DNA of 32,773 bases from CAZTZL01 sp964537715 (GCA_964537715.1 CAZIAH010000033.1:1-32773), one strand, 5' to 3'. Positions 16,210-25,502 are shown, numbered from the stretch's first letter. The notes: a model not told the origin generated them from the sequence alone. Program-made: numbers and translations.

Positions 16210-16963
16210 AATTCTTTTAACGAACGATGATGGTATCGATGCGCCTGGGCTTCATGCACTTTTTCTGGCGTTGGAAGGTTTTGGAGAAATTACTGTCGTG
16301 GCACCTTCGATTGAGCGGAGTGCCGTCGGACACGCGATCACACTCTCCGATCCACTTCGTGTCGATTCTCATAAAAAGGATGGCTCTTTTTTCGGGTATG
16401 CAGTGAACGGTACGCCCGCCGATTGCGTGAAAATTGCTTGTGGCGCCATATTGTCCAGCATGCCGGACATGGTCATCTCGGGTATCAATCTTGGTCCCAA
16501 CACAGGAATCAATACGATCTACTCCGGAACGGTATCCGCTGCAACGGAAGGTTCCATATTGGGAATCCCTTCGTTTGCGGTTTCCCTGGGGACGTTTCAG
16601 AATCCGGATTTTCGCTACGCGGCGAAATTTGGCAGAAAATTGGCAGAAAAACTGGTCGGAAAAACACTGCCTCGGGGTGTTTCTTTGAATGTGAACGTAC
16701 CTGCCTGCCGGGAAAACAAAATTCAGGGTGTTCAGATCACACGCATGAGTCTGGCGCTCTATGAGGAAAATTTTGATAAACGGGTCGATCCGAGAGGTCG
16801 GATTTATTACTGGCTCACGGGTCAGCGGAATCATTTTGAAACGGATTTGTCAGTGGATGTGGCGGCGTTGCATGCTAACAAGATATCCATTACTCCCATT
16901 CATTACGATCTGACGCGGTATGACTTTTTGAAAACACTCGATCAATGGCAGTTGAAACCGTAA
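16193..16963 (+). CDS. surE: 5'/3'-nucleotidase SurE
   Basis: 256 residues with a GTG start that overlaps accD by 17 bases. The SD AGAAGG sits just upstream inside accD. The metal-binding motif NDDG is at residues 11-14. SAVGHAIT, NGTPADCVKIA, SGINLGPN and IYSGTVSAATEGS are all SurE hallmarks. SurE is a metal-dependent nucleoside monophosphate phosphatase. The overlap implies translational coupling with accD. The length and motifs are complete. Confidence 0.95.
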   Translation: MPGKIKILLTNDDGIDAPGLHALFLALEGFGEITVVAPSIERSAVGHAITLSDPLRVDSHKKDGSFFGYAVNGTPADCVKIACGAILSSMPDMVISGINLGPNTGINTIYSGTVSAATEGSILGIPSFAVSLGTFQNPDFRYAAKFGRKLAEKLVGKTLPRGVSLNVNVPACRENKIQGVQITRMSLALYEENFDKRVDPRGRIYYWLTGQRNHFETDLSVDVAALHANKISITPIHYDLTRYDFLKTLDQWQLKP

Positions 16964-16991
16964 TTCTGCAATTCATTTTGGAAGGGGTATA

Positions 16992-17573
16992 ATGAAAAAG
17001 TTCTCGTCTGTGATTTCGTTTGTCTTCAATCCCTTGCTCTTTGGCTTCTATACTTTTACTGCTTTAATCTTTTCACAAAATCGCCTTGTACATAAGGAGA
17101 AATGGATTTTATGGTCCATCACTCTGTTTTTTGTGACCCTACTTCCTGCAGTTTACCTGTTTCATTTGAAAAAGAAAAAGGAAATTCAAAGTCTGGATAT
17201 CGATGATCGCAAAAAACGTATTGTTCCTCTTTTGTTGGGATTCATCTGTTTTTCGGTTGGATTTATCGTGTTGTATCTGTTCAAGGCGCCTGGAATTGTT
17301 TTGGGGCTGATGTTTTGTTACGTTACCAATACAATGATTGTTTGGCTCATCACTCTTTTCTGGAAGGTGAGCGTTCATGCGATCGGAGTGGCCGGTCCGC
17401 TCATGGCTCTTTATCTCTCTTTTGGGCAATTTATTTTGCCTCTTTTCCTGATCGCTGTTTTGGTCGGCATTTCAAGAATTGTTCTCAACAAACATACGCC
17501 GATGCAGGTTGCAGTCGGTACGGGGATTGGTCTTCTGTTGACACCTCTCCAGATTTATTATCTGTTTTTATGA
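16992..17573 (+). CDS. PAP2-superfamily-like integral membrane protein
   Basis: 193 residues, mostly hydrophobic, with about five to six helices. Remnants of the three PAP2 phosphatase motifs are visible: DDRKKRIVP (normally K-x6-RP), VSVHAIGVAG (normally PSGH) and SRIVLNKHTPMQVAVG (normally SR-x5-H-x3-D). The last Asp position is not conserved here, as in divergent PAP2-like membrane proteins. A lipid or isoprenoid phosphatase role is possible but unproven. The SD GGAAGGGG is well placed. It sits 28 bases after surE and 13 bases before guaA. Confidence 0.7.
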   Translation: MKKFSSVISFVFNPLLFGFYTFTALIFSQNRLVHKEKWILWSITLFFVTLLPAVYLFHLKKKKEIQSLDIDDRKKRIVPLLLGFICFSVGFIVLYLFKAPGIVLGLMFCYVTNTMIVWLITLFWKVSVHAIGVAGPLMALYLSFGQFILPLFLIAVLVGISRIVLNKHTPMQVAVGTGIGLLLTPLQIYYLFL

Positions 17574-17586
17574 AAATTCCGATGCG

Positions 17587-19128
17587 ATGCAGATAACTAA
17601 AGAAAAAGAAATCATTCTCGTTCTTGATTTTGGATCTCAATATACCCAGCTCATTGCACGACGGGTCAGGGAACAGAATGTTTACTGCGAAATCAAACCT
17701 TACAATTTTCCAGCAGAAGAAATACGGCGGATCGAACCGGCAGGAATGATTCTATCGGGCGGGCCTTCCAGTGTGTATGCGAAAAATGCGCCGATTCCCG
17801 ACCATGAAGTTTTTCACTTAGGAATTCCGATTCTGGGTATCTGTTATGGTCTTCAAACCATCGCATTTCTTCTGGGAGGCAAGGTGGATCCGGCTGCCCG
17901 CCGGGAATACGGACATGCTGTTTTTCAAATCGACGATGACAAGGATTTGTTTCAGGGACTGGGTGCGTCACTGAATGTCTGGATGAGCCACGGAGACCAT
18001 GTGACCGGAATGCCTCCGGAATATGTTCCATTGGGACACACCGAGAACGCTCCTTTTGCAGCAGTGGCCAATCGCAAAAAATCGATTTATGGTGTTCAAT
18101 TCCATCCGGAAGTCGTGCACACCGAAAATGGGAAAAAGATAATCCAGAACTTCCTGTTTCAAGTCTGTCATTGCGAGGGAGAATGGACGCCCGAACATTT
18201 TATCGAATATTCGGTTCAACAAATTCAGAAAAAGGTTGGAGACGGCAGAGTTGTCTGCGGATTATCCGGTGGAGTCGATTCTGCCGTGACTGCGACACTG
18301 ATCTATCGGGCCATCGGAGAGCGTCTTATTCCTATTTTTGTGGACAACGGACTGCTGCGAAGCGGAGAAGTCCAGGAGATTCGTCAGGCTTTTGAATACA
18401 TGAATCTGCATTTTGTGGATGTATCGGAAGTATTTCTGCAGGAATTGAAAGGCGTGGTCGATCCGGAAAAAAAGCGAAAGATTATAGGAAACAGATTTAT
18501 CCGGGTTTTTGAAGAGGAATCGAGAAAACTCGGAAAGATCGATTTTCTGGCACAGGGTACGCTCTATCCGGATGTGATCGAGAGTGTATCGACCTGGGGT
18601 CCCTCATCCAGAATCAAATCCCACCACAATGTGGGTGGACTGCCTGAGAAAATGCATCTGACGCTTGTCGAACCGCTTCGTGAGCTTTTTAAAGATGAGG
18701 TCAGAGAGGTGGGAAAGTTGTTGGGATTGTCTCAAAGCATTGTGAACAGGCATCCTTTTCCAGGTCCCGGTCTGGCTGTACGTATCTTAGGTGAAGTAAC
18801 GGTGGAACGACTAAAAGTACTTCGGCAGGCGGATTCGATATTTATCGAGGAACTCAGGAAAAACAATTGGTATCATCAAGTCTGGCAGGCGTTGAGCGTG
18901 CTTCTGCCTGTACAGACCGTGGGTGTGATGGGAGATGAAAGGACCTACGAGAACGTCGTCGCTTTGCGTGCCGTAACCAGCGAAGACGGCATGACGGCCG
19001 ATTGGGCAAAATTGCCGGCGGATTTGTTGAATACAGTATCCAACCGTATTATCAATGAAATACGCGGAGTGAATCGTGTGGTGTATGATATCAGTTCCAA
19101 ACCGCCCAGTACGATTGAGTGGGAATAA
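17587..19128 (+). CDS. guaA: GMP synthase (glutamine-hydrolysing)
   Basis: 513 residues, full length. The N-terminal class I glutamine amidotransferase has its nucleophile in GICYGLQ (Cys86) and the His/Glu pair in GVQFHPEVVHTE. The ATP-pyrophosphatase P-loop is CGLSGGVDSAV, and the C-terminal dimerisation domain ends KPPSTIEWE. It converts XMP to GMP using glutamine and ATP. No clear SD precedes the ATG. Translation may depend on the PAP2-like gene 13 bases upstream. The gene is followed by a repeat-rich gap of about 270 bases. Confidence 0.97.
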   Translation: MQITKEKEIILVLDFGSQYTQLIARRVREQNVYCEIKPYNFPAEEIRRIEPAGMILSGGPSSVYAKNAPIPDHEVFHLGIPILGICYGLQTIAFLLGGKVDPAARREYGHAVFQIDDDKDLFQGLGASLNVWMSHGDHVTGMPPEYVPLGHTENAPFAAVANRKKSIYGVQFHPEVVHTENGKKIIQNFLFQVCHCEGEWTPEHFIEYSVQQIQKKVGDGRVVCGLSGGVDSAVTATLIYRAIGERLIPIFVDNGLLRSGEVQEIRQAFEYMNLHFVDVSEVFLQELKGVVDPEKKRKIIGNRFIRVFEEESRKLGKIDFLAQGTLYPDVIESVSTWGPSSRIKSHHNVGGLPEKMHLTLVEPLRELFKDEVREVGKLLGLSQSIVNRHPFPGPGLAVRILGEVTVERLKVLRQADSIFIEELRKNNWYHQVWQALSVLLPVQTVGVMGDERTYENVVALRAVTSEDGMTADWAKLPADLLNTVSNRIINEIRGVNRVVYDISSKPPSTIEWE

Positions 19129-19135
19129 TAAAAGC

Positions 19136-19172
19136 AGTATATAGTATTTGGTATGTAGTATTTAGTATATGG
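19136..19172. repeat. short AT-rich direct repeats
   Basis: Just after guaA, units of the form tagtatt-tggtatg and tagtattta are repeated in tandem with variation. The segment has no coding potential. Its origin is unknown, and it may be part of the same intergenic insertion as the following inverted repeat. Confidence 0.5.
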
Positions 19173-19229
19173 TCAGATGTTATTAACCATCAGGTTTTGA
19201 TGAAGGGTGTATTTTAAAGTTGGTGTTGG

Positions 19230-19356
19230 GACTGTCGAAAAAACCTATCAGATAGTATACTTCATGCTGAGTGGAGTCGAAGCATGAGGATAAAAACAAT
19301 AACTTATACCCTTCGACCTCGCTCAGGGTGAAAGCTTTTTTAGTTTTTCGATAGTC
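19230..19356. repeat. nested inverted-repeat element (MITE- or REP-like)
   Basis: Outer arms gactgtcgaaaaa (19230-19242) and tttttcgatagtc (19344-19356) are inverted repeats matching at 12 of 13 positions. Inside them, ctgagtggagtcgaag (19267-19282) and cttcgacctcgctcag (19311-19326) pair at 14 of 16. The element is about 127 bp, non-coding, and occupies most of the gap between guaA and glmS. The inner motif (CTTCGAC...CTCAG) is of a type that recurs in intergenic DNA of many bacterial genomes. No transposase is visible. Confidence 0.65.
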
Positions 19357-19399
19357 TCGTTAGGTTAGAATTTTTTATGAATTTTTGTGGAGTTTGAAT

Positions 19400-21226
19400 A
19401 TGTGTGGAATCGTTGGATATTTGGGATCGCGTCCGGCGTTGCCGTTGATGATGACCGGATTGAAACGGCTGGAATACCGGGGATACGATTCGGCCGGAAT
19501 TGCACTCATTCAGGGTGGTCAATTGCTGGTTGAAAAACAGGCTGGGAAAATCACCGATCTGGAGAAAAAGATTGGTGATAGCCAGTTTACGGCAACGGCA
19601 GGCATCGGGCATACCCGATGGGCGACCCACGGCATTCCGTCTGAAATCAATGCGCATCCGCATTTTGACTGCAAACATCAAATTGCACTGGTCCACAACG
19701 GGATTATCGAAAATTACATTCAACTCAAATCCAAGCTAATCGCCAAGGGACATCGATTTGTTTCGGAGACGGATACGGAGATATTGGTCCATCTGATCGA
19801 GATGTTTTATGAAGGCGACTTGGTTCTTGCCTTAAGAAAATCGCTTCAACTGGTTCAGGGCACTTTTGGGGTATTGGTGCTGTCAAGCCATGAGCCGGAT
19901 CGGATCTTGGCCGCGCGCCGGGGCAGCCCGCTGGTCATCGGTGTAAAAGATGGAGAAACTTTTTTGGCTTCAGACGGTTCCGCTCTGGTCGAACACACCC
20001 GTGATGTGATCTATCTCGGTGACGATGAGATGGCGATTGTCGATCGGAATGGGGTTCAGGTTCGAACACTTCAGGATGAAGAAGTGATGAAGGCCGTGGA
20101 AGAATTGTCCTTTGATTTGACGCATATTCAAAAGGGCGGTTATGATCATTTTATGCTGAAAGAAATATTCGAACAGCCGGAAACGACCATCGATTCGATG
20201 AGAGGAAGGCTGCTTTTGGAAGACGGATCCGCCAAATTAGGAGGATTGGAAAAATATTGGCGAAGAATCAAATGCAGTGACCGGTTGATTATCACGGCAT
20301 GCGGCACATCGTGGCACGCCGGTTTGATCGGCGAATATCTGATTGAAAAGCTTGCCCATATCCCTGTCGAAGTCGAATACGCTTCCGAATTTCGTTACCG
20401 GGATCCCGTGATTACGGAGAAGGATACTGTACTTGCCATTTCCCAATCCGGAGAAACTGCCGATACCCTAGCTGCGATCAAAGAAGCAAAACGGAAAGGC
20501 GCCCTGGCTCTGGGAATGTGTAATGTGGTCGGCAGCACCATCGCCAGAGAGACGGACGCAGGGGTGTATTTGCATGCCGGTCCTGAAATCGGCGTGGCTT
20601 CGACAAAGGCATTTACTTCACAGGTCATGACTTTGACTCTCATCGCTTTGGCTTTAGGAAGAACCGGAACCCTTTCTGCCGAGGAAGGCCAGTTTTTGGC
20701 ACAAGAACTGAAGAAACTTCCCGACAAAATTCGTTCTATTCTGGATCAAACAAAAAAGATCAAAAAGATTGCGGAAAAGATGGTTCAGCATCATCATGCT
20801 TTGTATCTTGGAAGAGGATTCAATTATCCTGTCGCTCTTGAAGGCGCTCTTAAAATGAAAGAGATTTCGTATATTCATGCAGAGGGTTATCCTGCAGCGG
20901 AAATGAAGCATGGACCCATTGCCCTGATTGATGACGCCATGCCTGTGGTTTTTATCGCTGTGAAAGATCCTGTTTACGAAAAAGTGCTCAGTAATATTGA
21001 GGAGGTCAAGGCAAGGCAGGGATTTGTTGTCGCGATTGTTACAGAAGGAGATACGGAAGTCAAAGAAAAAGTCAACCGGATAATAGAAATTCCTGATACT
21101 GCCCAGTGTTTAACACCGATTTTATCGGTAATTCCTCTTCAATTGCTTGCATATTATACGGCTGTTTTAAAGGGTTGCAATGTGGATCAGCCGAGAAACT
21201 TGGCAAAAAGTGTTACTGTCGAGTAG
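19400..21226 (+). CDS. glmS: glutamine-fructose-6-phosphate aminotransferase
   Basis: 608 residues from the ATG that places Cys2 directly after Met (MCGIVGYLG), as needed for the N-terminal-nucleophile glutaminase. An in-frame ATG five codons earlier would block this. GGAG lies upstream of the chosen start. The glutaminase domain covers about residues 1-240 (GIGHTRWATHG, HNGIIENY). Two SIS sugar-isomerase domains follow (ACGTSWHAG, SQSGETADTL, TKAFTSQV), and the canonical C-terminus is PRNLAKSVTVE. It makes glucosamine-6-phosphate for peptidoglycan and LPS. No glmS ribozyme core was recognised in the short leader, which is taken up by the inverted repeat. Confidence 0.97.
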   Translation: MCGIVGYLGSRPALPLMMTGLKRLEYRGYDSAGIALIQGGQLLVEKQAGKITDLEKKIGDSQFTATAGIGHTRWATHGIPSEINAHPHFDCKHQIALVHNGIIENYIQLKSKLIAKGHRFVSETDTEILVHLIEMFYEGDLVLALRKSLQLVQGTFGVLVLSSHEPDRILAARRGSPLVIGVKDGETFLASDGSALVEHTRDVIYLGDDEMAIVDRNGVQVRTLQDEEVMKAVEELSFDLTHIQKGGYDHFMLKEIFEQPETTIDSMRGRLLLEDGSAKLGGLEKYWRRIKCSDRLIITACGTSWHAGLIGEYLIEKLAHIPVEVEYASEFRYRDPVITEKDTVLAISQSGETADTLAAIKEAKRKGALALGMCNVVGSTIARETDAGVYLHAGPEIGVASTKAFTSQVMTLTLIALALGRTGTLSAEEGQFLAQELKKLPDKIRSILDQTKKIKKIAEKMVQHHHALYLGRGFNYPVALEGALKMKEISYIHAEGYPAAEMKHGPIALIDDAMPVVFIAVKDPVYEKVLSNIEEVKARQGFVVAIVTEGDTEVKEKVNRIIEIPDTAQCLTPILSVIPLQLLAYYTAVLKGCNVDQPRNLAKSVTVE

Positions 21227-21241
21227 AAAGGAAGATGTTTT

Positions 21242-23074
21242 ATGAAAAAGTGGCTATTGTTTGGAGTGATTTTTCAGCTGACTGTGATCACCCAAATTTG
21301 CCAGTCGCAGGAGGCTGCGGTAGACAGTCTTTTCTATCGCGGAATTCATTTGTACCAGGAAAAACAATATTCCGAAGCGGCTCAACTGATGGAATTCATG
21401 GATCGGGTTTATCCGAATCATTCCAGAACCACAGCGACCCTGTTGATGCGCGGGAAATGCTATCTTCAACTGAAAAATTATCAGAAGGCCATTAATCTTT
21501 TTTTAAAAATGATTCAGGAATATCCGAAAAGCACATATTTTGACGATGCCCTGTACGGACTCGCCACAGGGTACTATTATTTAGGGGATTATAGAAAGTC
21601 GGTATTTTATTTATTGGAAATTCTCGAAAGCAATGCAGATCACAGGATGATGAGAAAGGCAGCGAAATTCTCGTCAGAGATTATGGATTACAAAATGAAT
21701 ACCGAGGATCTCAGACAATTGCTGGCGAAGGTTCCCAGTGAACGGGGAAAAGCGGCTGTTATCGTTCGATTGGCACAACGTGAAATGAATGATCAACATT
21801 ATCAGGAAGCCAAAAAAATCATTCTGGATTTTTTAGATAGCTACCCAAACAGTCCCTATGTTTTTCAACTGCAGCAGTTGTTGACTCAATCTGAAGAACT
21901 CGGTCAGGATTTCCTGAAGATCGGAGTTATTCTTCCGCTGTCAAGTTCTTTATCCGAACAGGCCAAAGCTTCGCTAGAGGGAATTCAGTATGCGGTAGAT
22001 AACTATAACCGAAGCCAAAAAGTGAAAGTAGAACTGATTGTCAGGGATTCCAAGGGAAATATTCTCAGTGCTATTCGGGCGGCGCAGGACCTTTGCGAAA
22101 GAGAGGATGTCCCCGTGATTATCGGAGAATTAGAAAGCGAGATTACGGCGGCTGTGGCGGCTGTCGCACAGGCCAACGAGGTTGTTCTGTTGGCACCAAC
22201 TGCGACCGAAACGGGAATCACCGGCATCGGTCCCTATATTTTTCAATTGAATAGCACCTTGAAGGACCGCGGTGAAATGATCGCGGAATATGCGGTTTCC
22301 GGTCTGGGGATGAAAAGATTTGCCGTATTGTATAATGCAGATGATTACGGGAAAGCCATGAGCGATGCCTTTGTCAAAAAAGTCAAATTGTTGGGTGGAG
22401 AAATTCTTGCTGAGAAGTGGTATTTTGAGGGGACCAAGGATTTGGGACAGCAGTTCAAGGCAATTCGTGAAGTGGGTATCAGAAGAATGGTTAAAGATTC
22501 CTCAATTATTGTGGTCAATGAAGATGAACTCGAACAGTATGCCGGACGGAGAGATGCGATTTATGTATCTCAGAGTATTTCGGAATTGGTCGATTCCACC
22601 AGTCTTGCCGTAAACACAATCGATGGTATTTTTCTGCCAGTTTATACGGAAGATCTTCCTTATATCATTCCCCAATTGGCTTTTTATAATCTCGGAACCC
22701 AAATTTTTGGGGGAGCATTCTGGTATGATATGGAAATTCTTGATACGCATCAGAAATATATCGATGGTGCAATATTTATCACCGATTTTTATATCGATCC
22801 GTCTGATTTTCAATATTATCGATTTAGAGACGACTATCGAAAAACAATGAACAAAACGCCCGAAAGAATGGAAATTTTCGGCTATGATGCCGTGAATCTG
22901 ATATTGCAGATTACAAAGGAAAAAGCGCTCACTGCCGTTGAAATGCAACAGATATTGTCCTCGAACAGGAAGTTCGCGGGTATTCGCGGTGTGATATCCT
23001 TCAATCAGGAAAGGGTGAATCCAATGGTGCGCCTCTTGCAGTATCGCGGCAACCGAATTATTCTGATTAAGTAG
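21242..23074 (+). CDS. TPR plus type 1 periplasmic-binding protein, LpoA/LivK-like
   Basis: 610 residues with a signal peptide (MKKWLLFGVIFQLTVITQIC). Residues about 28-210 are TPR-like repeats (SLFYRGIHLYQEKQYSEAAQ, YLQLKNYQKAINLFLKMIQ, YYYLGDYRKSVFYL). From about residue 222 (KIGVILPLSS) a type 1 periplasmic-binding fold follows, with EGIQYAVDNYN, VIIGELESEITAA, LLAPTATETGI and FAVLYNADDYGKAM. This arrangement is that of LpoA/YraM-type penicillin-binding-protein activators and of branched-chain amino-acid receptor-like proteins. It may modulate cell-wall synthesis, but the ligand and partner are unknown. It lies 15 bases after glmS with an AAAGGAAG SD, and pgeF follows 5 bases later, which supports a cell-envelope role. 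Confidence 0.8.
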   Translation: MKKWLLFGVIFQLTVITQICQSQEAAVDSLFYRGIHLYQEKQYSEAAQLMEFMDRVYPNHSRTTATLLMRGKCYLQLKNYQKAINLFLKMIQEYPKSTYFDDALYGLATGYYYLGDYRKSVFYLLEILESNADHRMMRKAAKFSSEIMDYKMNTEDLRQLLAKVPSERGKAAVIVRLAQREMNDQHYQEAKKIILDFLDSYPNSPYVFQLQQLLTQSEELGQDFLKIGVILPLSSSLSEQAKASLEGIQYAVDNYNRSQKVKVELIVRDSKGNILSAIRAAQDLCEREDVPVIIGELESEITAAVAAVAQANEVVLLAPTATETGITGIGPYIFQLNSTLKDRGEMIAEYAVSGLGMKRFAVLYNADDYGKAMSDAFVKKVKLLGGEILAEKWYFEGTKDLGQQFKAIREVGIRRMVKDSSIIVVNEDELEQYAGRRDAIYVSQSISELVDSTSLAVNTIDGIFLPVYTEDLPYIIPQLAFYNLGTQIFGGAFWYDMEILDTHQKYIDGAIFITDFYIDPSDFQYYRFRDDYRKTMNKTPERMEIFGYDAVNLILQITKEKALTAVEMQQILSSNRKFAGIRGVISFNQERVNPMVRLLQYRGNRIILIK

Positions 23075-23079
23075 CAGCC

Positions 23080-23835
23080 ATGTTCTTTGAAAAGAAATCA
23101 CAACTCTTCGTCGGACGATTTGCGCGACTCTATGGCAGTGATGTTGTGTTACATGCTTTCAGCACCAGAAAAGGAGGGGTCAGTCAGAAACCGTTTGATA
23201 CGTTGAATCTTGGAGACCGTTGCGGGGATGATGAAAAAAGCGTTCAGGAGAATCGTCACAGATTTTTCCAATTGCTTGGGATTAAACATGATGAATTGGC
23301 GATTCCCGTACAAATTCACGGAAACCATATCCTTCAGGTAACCACTCCGGGGATATACCCGGAAACGGATGGTCTGATTACGGATGTGCCGGGGGTTTGT
23401 CTTGTTATTCAGGTCGCAGATTGTTTGCCGATATATCTCTATGATCCGGTTCATCGAGCCATCGGATTGATTCACGCAGGGTGGAGAGGAAGTGCCCAGA
23501 AAATTGTCGTAGAGGGGCTTTCTGCAATGAAATTTAGCTTTAAAACTCGAACGGAAGATCTATCTGTTTTTTTAGGGCCTTCCATCGGTCCCTGCTGTTA
23601 CGAAGTGGGTACAGAGGTCAGTAGACATTTTCCTGAAAATGTCATGCAGGGAAACCGGCTGAATCTCTGGAAAATGAATCAAAATCTTTTAATAGAAAGC
23701 GGTGTTTCATCGGATAATATTACTGTCAGCGGATTGTGTACGGTCTGTTACCCAGATTGGTTCTTTTCCCATCGGAAGAGTGGAGGAAAGACGGGAAGAA
23801 TGATGGGAATCATTGGATTGAAAGAAAGAACTTGA
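23080..23835 (+). CDS. pgeF: peptidoglycan editing factor PgeF (YfiH/laccase-domain family)
   Basis: 251 residues. Metal-ligand and active-site motifs are present: QIHGNHILQV, VADCLPIYLYDP, IHAGWRGSAQKIV, GPSIGPCCYEVG and FFSHRKSGGKTGR. These define the PgeF (formerly polyphenol oxidase/laccase domain) family, which removes mis-incorporated residues from peptidoglycan precursors in E. coli. The start lies 5 bases after the LpoA-like gene, so the two are probably co-transcribed with glmS. The SD is weak. Older database names such as laccase should not be taken literally. Confidence 0.93.
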   Translation: MFFEKKSQLFVGRFARLYGSDVVLHAFSTRKGGVSQKPFDTLNLGDRCGDDEKSVQENRHRFFQLLGIKHDELAIPVQIHGNHILQVTTPGIYPETDGLITDVPGVCLVIQVADCLPIYLYDPVHRAIGLIHAGWRGSAQKIVVEGLSAMKFSFKTRTEDLSVFLGPSIGPCCYEVGTEVSRHFPENVMQGNRLNLWKMNQNLLIESGVSSDNITVSGLCTVCYPDWFFSHRKSGGKTGRMMGIIGLKERT

Positions 23836-23860
23836 TATTAGAATAAAAAAAAATTAAATT

Positions 23861-23921
23861 AAACAAATGGTAAATGAATTTAAGGAAGGGGGTGAGAGAA
23901 ACGAGAATTGGCCATTTGTTT
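23861..23921 (+). promoter_or_regulatory. 10-bp perfect inverted repeat in the leader of a beta-barrel gene
   Basis: AAACAAATGG (23861-23870) and CCATTTGTTT (23912-23921) are exact inverted repeats separated by 41 bases. The loop contains a purine-rich aaggaagggggtgagag stretch. A T-rich run follows the second arm. It could be a leader structure, a regulator site or a weak terminator after pgeF. Confidence 0.35.
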
Positions 23922-23984
23922 ACATCTTTTTTTGTAAAATATTCCACTCAATAAAAAACCAAAAAATTATCGAGGGAGGTAAAA

Positions 23985-24548
23985 ATGAAGAATCGTATCA
24001 TGTTGGTCAGTGTACTTGTTTTTTGTATGATCATGGGTTCTGCTGTATTTGCAAGTACGGATATCGGTTTGAAAGGTGTGGGTGCCAAGGTTGGTCTTTT
24101 CGGGCCTGAAGGCGGCATCGGATCGGCCATCGGTTTCGGCGGAGTGGTTGATTTGGGATGGATTACACCGCAGATCGGTCTCGAAGCAGACGTGTTGTAC
24201 TGGGGTAAATCTTACAACGAAGGATATTATTCTAGTACTTATGATGTTAAATATTCAGAATTTTCGATCAATGTTATGGGAAAGTACTATTTTGAACAGA
24301 AAAAGGGATCTAAAATTAAGCCCTATGCAGGTGCCGGACTTGGTATGGCATTTTGGAAAGTAAGCTGGCCGCATGTTCCTTATTGGGGTGATATAAGTAG
24401 CAATGGATCAGATGTTACAGTCAATGCTGTGGGCGGAGCAAAAATGGTTCTGTCTCCCAAGGTAGACGGATTTGCTGAGTTTCGTTATTCCCTTGGTGGG
24501 TGGGATTTCTGGGGTATTTTTGTCGGAGCCATAATGTCTCTCAAGTAA
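23985..24548 (+). CDS. outer-membrane beta-barrel protein (OmpA/OmpX-like)
   Basis: 187 residues. The signal peptide MKNRIMLVSVLVFCMIMGSA ends VFA-S. The mature protein shows amphipathic strands with glycine-rich turns: GVGAKVGLFGPEGGIGSAIG, VMGKYYFEQK, IKPYAGAGLGMAFWKV, VNAVGGAKMVLS and FAEFRYSLGG, ending in VGAIMSLK. A near-perfect SD (GGAGGT) five bases upstream suggests high expression. It is monocistronic, with an inverted repeat upstream and a strong terminator 28 bases downstream. The family is the outer-membrane beta-barrel (OMP_b-brl) type. The specific role is unknown. Confidence 0.82.
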   Translation: MKNRIMLVSVLVFCMIMGSAVFASTDIGLKGVGAKVGLFGPEGGIGSAIGFGGVVDLGWITPQIGLEADVLYWGKSYNEGYYSSTYDVKYSEFSINVMGKYYFEQKKGSKIKPYAGAGLGMAFWKVSWPHVPYWGDISSNGSDVTVNAVGGAKMVLSPKVDGFAEFRYSLGGWDFWGIFVGAIMSLK

Positions 24549-24576
24549 TCTTTCTAACTTTTAAGTGTTGATTTGC

Positions 24577-24607
24577 AGCCCCGGACTTGTGTTCGGGGCT
24601 TTTTTTA
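24577..24607 (+). terminator. rho-independent terminator after the beta-barrel gene
   Basis: Stem AGCCCCG / CGGGGCT (24577-24583 and 24594-24600) with a 10-base loop is directly followed by seven T residues. Confidence 0.9.
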
Positions 24608-24734
24608 TATAACGTTTGTTTGGATTATTTATTTATTTTTGTTTCAATAAGAAAATGCAGGAAAGCTCGATTAGTTTATTCTTGCTTTAATGAACGAAAT
24701 CATTTAAATTATATTTCAATAAAAATTGTAAATA

Positions 24735-25421
24735 ATGCGAAATATTAGAAAACATGTTCTCTTTTTTCTTTTGTTTGTGTTGATTTCTTATTCGACAAGC
24801 AATGCCCAGGTCTTTACTCTTGGAGGAAGCTTGACGGTCGGATCACCGATCCATCCTGCTTTATTTCAGGATTTTTATAGAGAGGGTTTTGGCTGCAGCG
24901 GTGTTTTAAAATGTAATTTCTTAAGCCATACAAGCATTGTACTCAATTTTTCTTATCAGACGATTCGTTCGGATTTGAACAGTATAAGGGATGAAATCGA
25001 ATACAGATTGGATCTGCCTGACAGTGTCAAATTCTTGGACAGTAAAGGATTTGTTACCGGATCGGTCTCTTTAAACATTCTCCAGTATTTACAGAAAAGA
25101 GGGAAAGCGTATCGGTTCTATTTGACTGCAGGTGGGGAGTACGGATTTAAAAGAGTGCATGAAACGAAAATGGAACTGTTTCTGGGATACTCTGATGAAT
25201 TGAAATTTGATCCCAAAGACGGATATCAGGCCGGAATCAACGGTGGTCTGGGATTTGAGATCGGGTTGAATGAACAGGCGTGTTTTTATATTCAGGGACT
25301 GTATCATTATCTGTTCACCAATGGTCTTGAGTTATACAATCCAAGAACGGGGATGATTGAATCTGTTCACAGTGGAACTTCGTTTATTATCACATCCTTT
25401 GGCTTCCTGGTTGATCTGTAA
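24735..25421 (+). CDS. outer-membrane beta-barrel protein
   Basis: 228 residues. The signal peptide is hydrophobic from residue 8 to 20, with likely cleavage at SNA-Q. The mature protein alternates beta-strands with polar turns (FTLGGSLTVG, SIVLNFSYQTI, VTGSVSLNILQYL, FYLTAGGEYGFK, GINGGLGFEIGL, FYIQGLYHYLF), ending FGFLVDL, a typical barrel C-terminus. No SD precedes the ATG. It lies 186 bases after the previous barrel gene and beyond its terminator, so it is a separate unit. No ligand can be assigned. A neighbour-derived duplication with 23985-24548 is not evident. Confidence 0.75.
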   Translation: MRNIRKHVLFFLLFVLISYSTSNAQVFTLGGSLTVGSPIHPALFQDFYREGFGCSGVLKCNFLSHTSIVLNFSYQTIRSDLNSIRDEIEYRLDLPDSVKFLDSKGFVTGSVSLNILQYLQKRGKAYRFYLTAGGEYGFKRVHETKMELFLGYSDELKFDPKDGYQAGINGGLGFEIGLNEQACFYIQGLYHYLFTNGLELYNPRTGMIESVHSGTSFIITSFGFLVDL

Positions 25422-25502
25422 TTGGATAGTCATTTCAACACGGATATTTTCTTCAAGGTTTTCAATTTTTAAGTATCATTTGAATTATAATTTGGGAACA
25501 GG

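Noticed and set aside
19129..19399. glmS ribozyme in the glmS leader
   Set aside because: The gap is filled by direct repeats and a nested inverted repeat. The conserved ribozyme core was not recognised, and such ribozymes are mainly known from Firmicutes.
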